Shown here piece by piece: positions 21,762-32,924 of a stretch of 64,000 bases of DNA (its first letter is position 1; each line of letters begins with the position of its first letter). Where the stretch lies: the NCBI GenBank assembly GCA_007115705.1, contig QXEO01000143.1, positions 1,172,072 through 1,236,071 of the forward strand, given 5' to 3'. The notes under the pieces were generated by a model. It worked only from the letters and a program-made list of their open reading frames with translations, did no database searches and was not told the DNA's origin. The position numbers and the translations under genes were made by a program. The DNA is from Dactylis glomerata. Lineage: Eukaryota > Streptophyta > Magnoliopsida > Poales > Poaceae.

Positions 21762-22745
21762 CTACTCAAGCTTGAGTATATGCATCTGTAGCCAAGCCAA
21801 GTGATCCCTTCTGCAATTTGGAATGTGTCTGGTGTCCTTGAATGTGAACATGCAGACATCTCCTTCCTTGAGTTTGAATTCTCTCATTGCTAATATCCAC
21901 CCTATTGTTATCTGAACCTTCCCAGAGTCATCACGTCTCAGTCTGCAGTACTTTCTCAGGGAACTAGTTGAGCAGGTCACTGCTAAACTTACTTCATGGC
22001 CCCTTCCAGGAATGCTAATCTTTAAATTATGGGCAAATATTAGAAACTGCAGTAGATAGGACTTTGTGTACTCTTCAGAGAACTCCTGCAAAAAGATAGC
22101 ATGTTAATAATGCATGATAGTAATAAAGCATGCTAGTAATGCATCCAAAAAGTAATTACTAATTCATATGCATGGTGAGAGCATGGTAGTAAGAAAGAAT
22201 GGTAATAAGACAGAATGGTAGTAAGTCAAATGGTAATTACCATCTTTCCAACAATATGTGCAAGATATGACTTTGTCATAGTACACACATAGTCTTTCAT
22301 TGCAGGTCTTGGGAGAAATTCCACTTCAGCTCTTAGTTTCATTTCCTGACTGAAAGTAAGCTCCACTGCATTCCCAAAGATGCAGTTGTTATCATAAGAT
22401 TGGTAACCACCATATCCAGGACCTAGTTCAAGAAATTAAGCTGTGGTCAGCATACTATTATCAAGCTAGAAATGATTAATGCAAGTAGGGAAAAGGCACA
22501 CAAAAGAATCAGGGAAAATTAATAAAGCCAAACCACACAGATCACACCAGTAAACTATATTTGTGATTAAAGATGTACCACGTACTACAATCTTTTTAGT
22601 GACATCATCAACATCTTCTTCACTGATGTACTCATCGTCGGAAGGCTCTACCCAGTCATCTTCTGGTTCCATGTAGTAATCTTTGTCAGATACGTAAACA
22701 TCGTCGTCAGATATGTACTCATTTCCAAAGCCAGAACTGTTGCCC
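21762..22745 (-). CDS. B3-domain protein, 3 or more coding exons (at least 199 aa)
   Basis: Exons 22579-22745, 22241-22422 and 21762-22085 join in frame by GT-AG sites. From the ATG at 22672 the product is 199 residues, but the frame stays open upstream to an acceptor (AATGCAG) at 22746, and the acidic upstream sequence (NEYISDDDVYVSDKDYY) looks coding, so a further 5' exon is likely. Residues 1-31 are very acidic. The last exon (residues 93-199) contains the B3 core (GWILAMREFKLKEGDVCMFTF). The exon boundary KM|EFS is shared with the plus-strand gene at 25012, including intron phase 0. This gene probably shares a divergent promoter region with that neighbour. Confidence 0.7.
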
Positions 22746-23960
22746 CTGCATTGTAAACTTGCTCATGTGAGTTACAGAATATGAATACAGTAAACTCAAG
22801 ACAAGTGATCAGCTAGTACTAGATGGATGCTGTTTTGGGAAAAAAATTGATAGCATAATATTATCCAAGTATGATAATACTACATACTACAGTTCATTGA
22901 GTGTGCACACTACTTTAGGCCTTGGATAAGAAATTTTCTTACATAGTACAGCACTATTTGTAGACAAAATAAATTGTGCTTTACAAAGTAAATTGATAAT
23001 CATCCTGGCTTCTGGGAGTATATGGTTGGTTGGAAACAATAAACTTTTCAGAGATGAGACAGCTAGATGGTCAAACTAGAAAGCTATCTTCAACAGAGAA
23101 CTTAATTTGCTAGCTTACAGAATGAAGAAGAAGATAGCAACTGAATTCAGAAATTGGAGCTTGTGGAGCTTGTTGTACAAAGTGTGTAAATAACTATTTT
23201 ATTTCATAATCAGCTGTAATCCAACAGATGTACACACATTGTAGTATCTGTTAAATTATAAAAAATGCAAATTCATAGCACATGTAAAAATATACAACTA
23301 CAAATTCATAGTTCATAGCATGTGTAAAATTTTATTGGATTTCACTTTTTCTCATTGCACACATATGGTTTAGGGTTTAGCATCTACAAATTCATAGCAT
23401 CTGTAAATTCATCTTTAAATTAATAGCTAGCATGATTTCAGTACTGAATAGTAACATGTCATGCAAAAGATTACAAATTTCTGATGGATAAGGGTGAGGA
23501 GAGGGGGCTGGAAGTTTACAATGGAGAGCTAGTATGGAGACTGGTAGTTTACCTTTGAGGCACTGATGTAGATCCTGCGGTCTGGAGATGCTCCAGTGGC
23601 GTTGGCGGCAAGTCGAATAGATCCAGTGGTGGCGGCGGCAAGTTGAAGAGCTCCAATGGCGGCGGGTGACGATGAAGAAAAGGTGCTCAAATGGGATCCA
23701 TCGCAGCGTGATGAAGAAGATGGGCAGGATCCGCACTCGCAGGGTGATGAAGAACAAGCGCTGGATCCGCACTTGCAGGGTGTTGAAGAAGAGGTGCTGG
23801 ATCCGCACTCGCTCGACGACAAGACGGTGCGCCGCCTGGATCCATCGACGTGGGGTGAAGAAGCGGGCGACGAGAGAAATCACCGGCGCGATCCATCCGG
23901 CAGGCGAGTAGACGGAGCACCGGAGCAAGGCCGCTGCCGCCACCGCGAAGAGGGAAAGTG
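22746..23960 (-). other. 5' part of the second B3 gene: AT-rich intron and GC-rich leader exon
   Basis: From 22746 to about 23551 the sequence is AT-rich with no clear gene and is best read as intron. A donor (CAAAG|GTAAAC) at about 23551 on the minus strand closes a GC-rich exon (about 23552-23960). Within it, three imperfect copies of a roughly 45-base unit around GGATCCGCACTCGCAGGGTG (about 23728-23815) make every frame look open. No frame reaches an ATG that splices in phase with 22745, so I treat it as leader or as coding with an unresolved start. Confidence 0.5.
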
Positions 23961-24246
23961 AGAGAGAGTGATGAGTGAAACCCTAATCTTACCGGCCCGG
24001 GGGTGGAGGACCTAATTATCAAGCGAGTTTACAATGAGGCCCTCGTGGAAGGACTAAAACAGAAATAAAAACGACGAAGGGGTAAATTTGAGAAACATGA
24101 CTATATAATAGGCCGACCCCCTCTCGTCACCCTTATCCAGTCGCCATTTCTTCCCCAGACGCTAGGGTTTCAAGCCGGTGACTCCATCGCCAACCACGCC
24201 GGCAGCCAAACCCGAGCACACTCAGGCGACCACCCGTGGAGAGAAG
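23961..24246. promoter_or_regulatory. Divergent promoter region between two B3 genes
   Basis: On the plus strand a TATA box (CTATATAATA, 24101-24110) precedes a leader exon that ends in a donor (GAGAAG|GTAC) at 24246. Telo-box-like motifs lie on both sides (AAACCCTAA near 23979-23987, TAGGGTTT near 24163-24170), as often found in plant promoters of housekeeping type genes. The minus-strand leader begins about 140 bases away, so the two genes probably share one promoter region. Confidence 0.6.
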
Positions 24247-25011
24247 GTACTCCAACAGTACCCAATCCCCTCATGCATTCTTCTGGTCTTCTCCTATTCT
24301 GTTCATGTGTTTTTTTATAGTTCTTCGTCTCCTGCTGCGATTCTTGCCTAGATCTACAATTTCTAGCAATCCTTATTTTGGTTTGCAGTGCAGTAATAAT
24401 GGAATCCTTGTAGCTGTACTGTAAAATGAGTAAAAGAGTAGATCTAGTGATTAAATGTGTGTAGATCTCATGCATGTAAACCCCACCCTAAACATGAAGA
24501 TGAAGGATCAAGATTGATCTAACCATGAATGCTTCATGTTAAAATTCGTGTACATCTCAAGTCAATTTTATAGTACTACTGCCAGTAGAACATGTCTTTT
24601 TTGATGGTTGAAGTAGCTCCCAAACTGTCATCATTTGGTGCTTATTATGATGTATTGATCGTCTTGTTAATGTTCTAAGCTGTGGAGTAGTATTGGTCTA
24701 TGGTACTAGAACTTTATTACTGTCGTTCTTCCCTGCATCCCAATTTTTCTATAGTTTTTGGAATTGTTAAAGTGCACGAATGGCATCGCTGAAACGGGAC
24801 ATTCATTCTTGTTCATGCTCTTTGAACAAAGGCATTTTTAGTGTAAGGCAGAATTAGGACAGTTGTGTGTCGGATAGACTGATACGTTACTTGAGAGTAG
24901 TGGAAGGCGTTTATTCCTGCCGTTTTTCATGTCCATAATTTTCATGTTCCTGCTTATGTAATTGCTTGCACTTCATGTTCCTTATGATTAATATGAAATT
25001 TGCTTTGCTAG

Positions 25012-25959
25012 ATGGATCCTGACCATGAGATCATCGAACTCAGCAGTGGTTCGAGCTCTGATGAGAGTGACTCTGAGCCTAGCCCACTTGTGTGTCGTAG
25101 AGGTATGAGAAGCAAAATAATTCCTTCATAGTAATAATGCTAAATAATTTATTCTTAGAGACCTCGAACTCTTCCTAGGTTTTTTTCTTTTTCTTTTTGA
25201 TAACTAATGTCACCTGCTTATCATGATATTGTAGGACCTCAACTTACTGGGGCCAGACCTTTTGACGACTGGTGCTTCTTTGGAAACAATATCTGGCTGA
25301 CTGCAGGCCAAGTTGAGTACCTGAATTCTTTCACTGATGGCTATGACCCAGATGATCCATTCAAGGTCTATGTGTACAAGATGACAAGTTCAACCGTCAT
25401 TCCTAGGAAGTGCAAGATGGTAATATGAAATATTGTTGTCAATTAATCCTTAAATTCTTATACTAGCTCATCTGAAAGTAGCTAATATGAAATTCTTATA
25501 CTAGCTCATCTGAAAGTAGCTAATATTGAAAGTGCAAGATGGTAATATGAAATATTGTTGTCAACATAATCAACTTTTAAATTCTTATACATGCTAATCT
25601 GAAAGTAATTGGTTCTTTTAAAGTAGATGAACTTGCTCATGTAATATTAACTTGGAGTACATGTAATTTATAACTGAAACTAACTGTCTTTATTTTGACA
25701 GGAGTTCTCAAAGAAGTTCACAAGATGCTGTCTTAGAGCTCACCTTGATGAGCCTGTCACTGTACTGGTTCGGACCCCCGACTTTGAGGATGGGTATAAC
25801 GCAGTCCTGAAGATGGGAAAGTACAACAAGAAGGCGCAAATCTGCAGCGGGTGGGCAAGGGCCATGAGGAAACTGCATATTAAGGAGGATGTAGTGTACC
25901 TCTTCCTCTTCGACCTGATGGAAGATGGTAGGATCTCACTCTGCCTGCATAGGATCTAA
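25012..25959 (+). CDS. B3-like protein, 3 coding exons (177 aa)
   Basis: Exons 25012-25102, 25235-25419 and 25702-25959 (534 bases) join in frame with GT-AG introns; an acceptor (TTTGCTAG) directly precedes the ATG and a 0.76-kb leader intron starts at 24247. Residues 1-30 are acidic and Ser-rich (LSSGSSSDESDSEPS). The middle exon (WCFFGNNIWLTAGQVEYL) aligns with the matching exon of the minus-strand B3 gene. The last exon (residues 93-177) ends in a B3-like half (CSGWARAMRKLHIKEDVVYLF). It is short for a B3 protein, with a single domain. Nuclear DNA binding is inferred from the fold only. Confidence 0.7.
25405..25565 (+). repeat. Tandem duplication covering a splice donor
   Basis: AAGTGCAAGATGGTAATATG, which spans the end of exon 2 and its donor, occurs at 25409-25428 and again at about 25531-25550. 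Between them TTCTTATACTAGCTCATCTG is also repeated (25457-25476 and 25495-25514). The second donor lies inside the intron. Confidence 0.8.
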
Positions 25960-26532
25960 TGGTAAGTTAAACAGCCATATATATAAGTGTCCTGGCTGTT
26001 TTAAGTTAAGCTACTAAGTATGGACTGCTAAGAAAAACTTGATGTTTGGATGATCCTGCTGTGCATGTTTGGACAGTGTTCTGGCACAGCCTTATCATCC
26101 AAACTCCCTTTTTAGTACTAAGTGTTATGCATGCTGAGCCTTTTGAATTCATAGCAGTTGTATAGCTGCTATTACTTCAGCATGCAAAACTTTAATGTGT
26201 CATCAGTTGAACTCTAATGTGTCGGTTTAACTATGTCTATCCTGTGTTTATCCTGTGTGTGCTGCGTTTTTATCCTGTTGAAAATTATGTCTATTCTATG
26301 ATGTACGGCTTAGAGGCAGTTTTGAAAAGTGCCTGCAGTTGTATAGCCGGCACTTTGGATGAATGCCTGCAGTTGTATAGCTGGCACTTTGGATGTAATG
26401 CCTGCAAGGAATAGCCGGCACTTTGGATGAAATGCCACTATTTGGAAACTACAACGGCATTTCCCAAAAAGTGCCTGCAATGCAATCCCGGCACTTCGTA
26501 AAATTGCCACTATTATAAGGAAAAGACGGCAA
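25960..26532. repeat. 3' flank of the B3 gene followed by a subterminal repeat array
   Basis: Up to about 26320 there is AT-rich 3' flank without a gene. From about 26325 a unit of roughly 35 bases is repeated (AAGTGCCTGCAGTTGTATAG then CCGGCACTTTGGATG), with the half-motif AAGTGCC in both orientations. The same motif resumes at 39800, after the Helitron, so the array was split by the Helitron. Such arrays are typical of CACTA transposon ends. Confidence 0.6.
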
Positions 26533-26825
26533 TCTATTATATACTAAAAGCAATATAAGGATGTTTTTCGAGGCACCAGGTTAATCCACATCATCTTAAT
26601 TATATTAACCAATAGATCTATTACTAATGGTCACGATTTAATTTCATTAATTAGCAATATGTCACGTTTCAACTCCAACATGCCACGTTAACAGAGTTAA
26701 CACAGCCAAAAAAAATACCCCCCCAAAAAATACCACGTTAACTAGAGATTGTAGATGCCACGTTAAGTAGAGTTTGCCTTCAATACGTTTGTACAACACG
26801 TGACTAACAAGAAACGAAAGATCCT

Positions 26826-27402
26826 CTTATAAAGTAGGCATCTAGCACGTACATATCTCCTAGCATGTTTTGACAGATCTCAAAGATTTCTTCAAAGCTC
26901 ACCAAAGTCACGTTTGACATATCTCCAGATTTCTTCGAAGCTCTTGCAGCAAATTGAGGTCTCCCAGATTTCTTCGAAACTCTTGCAGCAGGTAGTCAAG
27001 AACTCTTGGAAGAAGCCGACGCTTTTCATAGGCCTCGCGTCTTGCGGCAACTCGAGCATCCGACAGTCTGCTTTCCAGAGATTACGCCAAGCTCCTACAT
27101 CCCAAAGATCAGGTCAATCTCCTTCTCTTCTGATTTCACCGTTCATCAATCTAAATCTAAATTAAACTAGCTAGATGAACATCCTTTTCTATCTTAGAGT
27201 CAAAGGAATCAAGTTAGTACAAATAGCTAGATGGTGCGATATAATAATTATTATATGTTTAGTCCATATATATGGATAAAACTTGCAATCACCCACATAA
27301 ATCATGGACATGAACACTTATCTATATTCTCTCTATCAGTAATAAATATCATGATCATTGTATACTATGTGTTACCACTTCTATTCACTTGCCTTGACAG
27401 GT
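26826..27402 (+). promoter_or_regulatory. Promoter, leader exon and leader intron of the RPA-like gene
   Basis: A TATA box (TTATAAAG, about 26827-26834) is followed by a leader with three imperfect copies of an AGATTTCTTCGAAGCTCTTG unit (about 26884-26984). A donor-like GATCAG|GTCAATC is at about 27112-27113 and an acceptor (CTTGACAG) is at 27393-27400, two bases before the start codon. Confidence 0.6.
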
Positions 27403-30400
27403 ATGAAACCTTCGCTACTAAGTGCACTGTCTACAGGAAACGAGTCATGTGCAATTAAGGTGAAGGTTTTGAGACTTTGGGATTCAATTAATCTATCGAC
27501 TAATGAAGTCATCAGTGCTGATATGATTTTAGCAGATAAGAAGGTAAACCTATTAAGTCTGTATAATTTGGATAGTAATACATATTTTGAAATTTTCTAA
27601 CATGTTATTTGTACCTAGGGCAATACAATCCATGCTTCTATTGGAACTAAACTGATCAGCAAGTTTAAGTCGAAGTTCAAAGAAAACTCCATCTACATAT
27701 TGAAGACCTTTAACGTTTGGGAATATGAGAAATATCGGCCTTTGAAGAACAATCTGAAAATAATTTTTATTTCTGATACAACAGTAAAGGAAGTAATAGA
27801 AGAATCACGAAACTTTCTGGACTATTACTTTGAGTTTGCCGATAGTAGTACCTTATGGAGCAGGGAAAGTAGTGATTCACAATGCTCAGGTATGTAGATC
27901 CTCCATGCATATCAAAGATAAACTCTATATCAATAAAGTATGATTTATACATTTTTATGCAGATGTTATTGGCCTGCTTAGAGGGATAAAACCAATACAG
28001 CAAAAAATAATAGCTAAGGACACATCAAGGGAGCGAACTTCAACCATCCGTGAAATTGAAATTCTTTTGCTAGAGTAAGTCAGAGAGTTATAGCATTATT
28101 TACCATGTTTTCCTGATTTAGATGCTCATAAGAATTCACTTTTACATGATTATATTTTTGAAGTGGTGAGAAAATCAAGGTATCTTTATGGGGGGACAGT
28201 TTAGCAGATATGGTAAATGAGAATGATGTCTTGGGCAAACAAACAATAGTGATTGTCACTTCAAATTTGGTCAAAGATTTCTACGGTGAGAACTTTAGTC
28301 TCTTTTATTTCATTTTTACATAATATGATTTTACTAATTCCTTTATAACCAGGCTTATCACTGCGTACAACCAATGCATCAAAGGTATATTTAGACTTAG
28401 AAATTCCAGAGACAAAACAAATCATTGAGAGGTATAATATATTGTAATTCAGTTGTATAGACAGTATTCATGTATGAGTGCATTTTGATGATGTTACCAC
28501 TAAACTACAGGCATTGTATAGTGGATAGCTTCCCAATAATGATTGAAGTCGATGCAAGCATGCAAGGAATGGTAGAACAACAAATGTTCTACAATAGAAA
28601 AACCATAAGGGAGATCACAGAATTGCGTTACAGTGATGTGAAAACAAAGGTCAGTACATACCCTTAACTTCCAAGTATGTTTTACATATTATTAGTTAAA
28701 TTATTAACCTTTGCTCTTAACTTCAATTAGGAATATATATGCACAACCAAAGCAATAATTGATGAGATTATATCAGATAGAGGTTGGTGGTACATGGCAT
28801 GTATACATTGCTTTTGTGCGACAAAAAAGGAATCAAGTAACTATGTTTGCAAATCATGTAACAAAATAGCAGAAAAGGCAGATCTACGGTGAGAGTACTC
28901 CATATTCTATTTTATTATATAAAATATTAGTACAAGCTATCTGTTAACATTAAATTATCATATTAGGTACATAATCAATATCAGGATAAGTGATGACACA
29001 GCAACAACAACATGTGCGATATTTAATGAAGTAGCACAAAGGCTTTTGGGGAATAGGTCTGTTACTACCATGCTAGAGCAAGATGGATTATCCGAGACGA
29101 TCCCAGAAGCTATACGCGACCTTTGTGGAAGAACACTCATATTCCGCTTGAAGTTAAATTCAAGGAATTTGCAAGAGTGCATGGAAAATTATAAAGTGAA
29201 TTACGCCTTTGAGCCTAATAACAAGCTAGAGATGGAATATTCAAATGAAAAGGCTGAAGAGGTATGTCCATCCAAATTAATTTTTCTATCAAAGGATGTA
29301 CAAAGCCATAATGGAAACACTTTTACAGGACATACTGGACCAAGGACATGGAAGCTCGATTGATTCTGTTATGCATGATTTTAAAAATCAGGTATGTTAA
29401 TATATGGTTTCATGTACTATATTAGCAGTTTTTATACTAAATAATTTTATTTTACAGGATAACTTATACTCCAACATTATGAAAGAAGAAACAGTAGGCG
29501 TCAACAATGCATGTGAAAAGAAGATGTCTGCATTTACGAAAGTAAAACGTCCACGGAAGATAAAAAGGGACAAACCAAGCAGAAAGAATATAATTACTTC
29601 CATAAGAAGTCACCATGATGAGGTAATGAAAGAATTTTGTTCATTGCATTCATAGTTTGTTGTGGCATAACGATGTTACCAAATACAATGCAGAAAGAGT
29701 CAAACATTTATCAAAATAAAGAAGAGAAATCAAGCAAGAGATCTAACAGAAAAGTGAGAAGCGTGGGCTCCAGGAAAAACAAGAAATCTGTTCAAAAAAT
29801 GCAAAATTTTGATTATGAGGTATGATAAAGTGTACTCTTAGTCTCTCTTAATGATAAACTCTTTTTAGATATCTTAGAACACCAATGAAAATGTAGGAAC
29901 CGTCAAAGGAAGATTTAGAGGATTTGACAGAAGACGAGAACAATACCATAGAAACAGATAACCTACACAATTGTCAAACTTCAAGTGAAGATTTAATAAT
30001 AATAGATGGTTCGGATAAAGAGTGCAGAAATACAGATAGACTTGTGAACAAGTCTGCATGCAAGAAAAATGCAAAGGTTGCGAAGATTAATAAAGGCAAG
30101 AACAAGGTAAACCATGTTGTCATTAATCTAGCATTGTTATGTTCTTATCATAAAGGCTAAGATATTTTTATATTAAGATATTACATTAATATGCAGGAGT
30201 CAAAAAAGGATTTAGATACCACTGGGAAAAGGAGAGATCAAGTGATATGGAAAAATAAGGAGGAAAAAACTGCTTCAAGAAATAGGAATTTTTTTAGGAA
30301 AAATAAACTGCTAGATGATGAGGTATTATAATCATTATCTACACATATCAACCAAGTTTGGTAGCACCAAGCACTGAATATTGTAATATATTATTATTGT

Positions 30401-31026
30401 TATCACGTGTAGTCTATTTTATATTCTAAGTTATATGTTCTAACTTACAGGTAGAATCTGAAACAAATGGAGAAAAAAGTACAAATGCGGAAGTTATTGA
30501 TGACATTCACTGCATGGAAAATTTAACCCTTCTAAAAAAGCCTACCGTCAAGAAATTAAGAAAGGTAGTAAAAGTGGAGAAGATCAATAATTATGTGCTT
30601 ATTTATTATAGTAAAGTTTGATACAAAACAAATTTTATCCACCTCTAACTAACCTATTCTATCTTACAGGTTAAAGAAGAACGAAAGGAAGAAATCTTTA
30701 TGGAAGAAAGTAAACAGTCTAAAAAGGTAACTGATGATCTACAATTTCATATGAAACATGTAGCTGACCTTAATTATTTTAACAGTACCACTGATTCTGC
30801 AATTTGACAGGGAGACAACAACTATCCTGAGAACAGTGATTGCATCATCACAGATGAGTGTGCCAATGAGTTGAATGAAAAAACTCCAAGAACGGCAAAA
30901 AAGAAAAAAACTGAAGGCGGAAATAAGAGAAAAGTACCATCACAGAAGGAGAATATAGTAGACTTGACTGTTCATAAGGATAGACCCAAGAGGACTAGAA
31001 AATCACCAGACAGATTCACATACTAG
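27403..31026 (+). CDS. RPA1-like single-strand DNA binding protein, 16 exons (797 aa)
   Basis: Exons: 27403-27543, 27619-27889, 27963-28074, 28164-28285, 28353-28431, 28511-28649, 28731-28888, 28967-29261, 29329-29391, 29458-29622, 29694-29819, 29897-30106, 30197-30322, 30451-30564, 30670-30726, 30811-31026. They sum to 2394 bases with every junction in frame. Residues 1-290 carry OB-fold DNA binding domains (AIKVKVLRLWD; GEKIKVSLWG). Residues about 289-440 are the RPA1 C-type domain with a zinc ribbon (Cys about 312, 315, 328, 331). The rest is a Lys/Glu-rich tail ending RPKRTRKSPDRFTY. Helitron RPA proteins are thought to coat single-stranded DNA during rolling-circle transposition. Start chosen at the first ATG after the acceptor. 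Confidence 0.88.
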
Positions 31027-32233
31027 GATCAAATGTAATGGATTGATCCTTTAAATAGGAACTACTACTATTATCTTTTGCTTTATTACTATAAAAGTAG
31101 TGATTATTGTAAGGTCTATGAGAGCATGAATTTTACTTATGACATGTATGTGCATGCAGACATATATTGTAAGTCTATGAATATTTCATCGTGTTAATCT
31201 TATACTTTTGCTTTGCAATCATATACTTTGATCATTTTAGGAATAGTTATGCTTGCCCACATGAAGTCGCCAACTAATTTATAAAAAGGAAACACCCAAC
31301 TAAGTGCATGTACTTATTCAATACTAAAATACTAAAAGAAAGTACCAAATAAGAGATATCAAGCACTGACGCCTGAGCCATTCTTTACATAAATTTAGTT
31401 GTTGTTGCTCGGCGTCATTGGAGACACGCTTCGAGAATCTAGATACCCTGGAATTACATATAGGCCTTACGAAAAAATGAATTGGAGAATAAATACCAAT
31501 GATAGGAGGTTAATTGGTTAAATGGTATCCACCGCTGACAGCAGAATCCCTCCTCACTATCAATAACCCCGTGGGATGATGCGAATATGGGGAATAACCA
31601 ACCTTGGAAATACTCGTATGGGCCAGTGTAGTCACTTTGTTTGTACTTTACTTGATGATATAGTTGATTCTGGACTAATGTGTATACTCAGCGAGATATG
31701 CGCGTAAATACTTAACATATATTTTTGTAATTTCAAGTTACAAATACATGCCATTATGTTCAATATGTTGGTATTTAAACTATTTACCGGAAAAGCATAT
31801 GTACATCTCAAGAATTAGCTGACTCAACATTGACATTTAATAAGTTGCAAAACAAGTATTACCGATCAATCGATATTTGAATGAAAAAATACTGATGTCA
31901 AATAATCTTAATGGTGCTGTAAAAAAATACTTTGTTGGTGTTTCTTCTAAATATAAATATGGGTATATTTACATGTTCACAATTTAACAACATGTTTGCT
32001 AAATGTGAAAATAATAAAAAAATTGAACAAAAAGGTGAAAATAAAATAATATCCATTCAAACAGTGAAATTCTTGGGAAAAATGGGCAAATCTACCAACA
32101 AAAGCAGGAGGACTTCTTACCAGAGTCAAACACGACTTCAGAGATACACAAAAGTTTTAAAAGGATGTTTCAAAAAAAATTAAAGGAGAGTCCGTGTCCA
32201 ACACAAAAGGTCATGCGTAAGCCTGGAAACAGA
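31027..32233 (+). other. Spacer between the two Helitron genes
   Basis: AT-rich, with no supported gene. It should hold the 3' untranslated region and polyadenylation site of the RPA-like gene and the upstream region of the Rep-helicase gene. Confidence 0.6.
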
Positions 32234-32394
32234 CTATATAATACAACTTGACGCACCAAAATAAAATATGTCCGATCTCTTTTCTTCTCTTCTCTAAACT
32301 CAGGAACTCGATCTACAAGATCTGCAGAAAACTCGACCAAGATCCCAGGACATAGGCCGATCAAAAAACAGGAGCAAAGAAATCGTGTACTGCA
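32234..32394 (+). promoter_or_regulatory. Promoter and first leader exon of the Rep-helicase gene
   Basis: A TATA box (CTATATAATA) is at 32234-32243. The leader runs to a consensus donor (CTGCAG|GTACG) at 32394-32395. The coding exon with the start ATG begins after an acceptor (GTCATACAG) at 32913. Confidence 0.6.
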
Positions 32395-32839
32395 GGTACG
32401 TCCATGCAATCCCATGCCCATCTTTTTTCATGCATGCGCTAGGGAACTACAGCGATTCTCCAGAGCTTTCAGATTTTATCGTAATAATTAAGTAAGGAAG
32501 ATTGATGCCTTGGTTTCAAAATCTCTCCTAATAAAAACAAGATATTTACAAAACTGAATAGCTTCTCTTCTCTAAACTCAGGAACTCGATCTACAAGATC
32601 TGCAGAAAACTCGACCAAGATCCCATGACATAGGCCGATCAAAAAACAGGAGCAGAGAAATCGTGTACTGCAGGTACGTCCATGCAATCTCATGCCCATC
32701 TTTTTTCATGCATGCGCTAGGGAACTACAGCGATTCTCTAGAGCTTTCAGATTTGATCGTAATAATTAAGTAAGGAAGATTGAAGCCTTGGTTTCAAAAT
32801 CTCTCCTAATAAAAACAAGATATTTACAAAACTGAATAG
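32284..32839 (+). repeat. 278-bp tandem duplication of the leader exon
   Basis: Units 32284-32561 and 32562-32839 are nearly identical. Each contains the leader exon, its GTACG donor and about 160 bases of intron. The TATA box lies outside the unit, so only the first copy has a promoter. The second copy gives an alternative donor at 32673-32674. Confidence 0.93.
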
Positions 32840-32924
32840 CTATGTGATTTTTACTGCTTAATATTTTCTTATCAATAAAGAAAATTATATTTATTGTTCT
32901 TACTGTCATACAGGAATATAGTCA

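Noticed and set aside
23392..23943. 183-codon Arg/Phe-rich frame on the minus strand
   Set aside because: Its repeats come from the 45-base tandem unit, other frames are equally open, and it reads through a good splice donor near 23551.
23656..23961. Acidic 101-codon frame on the plus strand
   Set aside because: It is antisense to the probable leader exon and owes its DPHSQG-like repeats to the same tandem unit; no promoter or splice context supports it.
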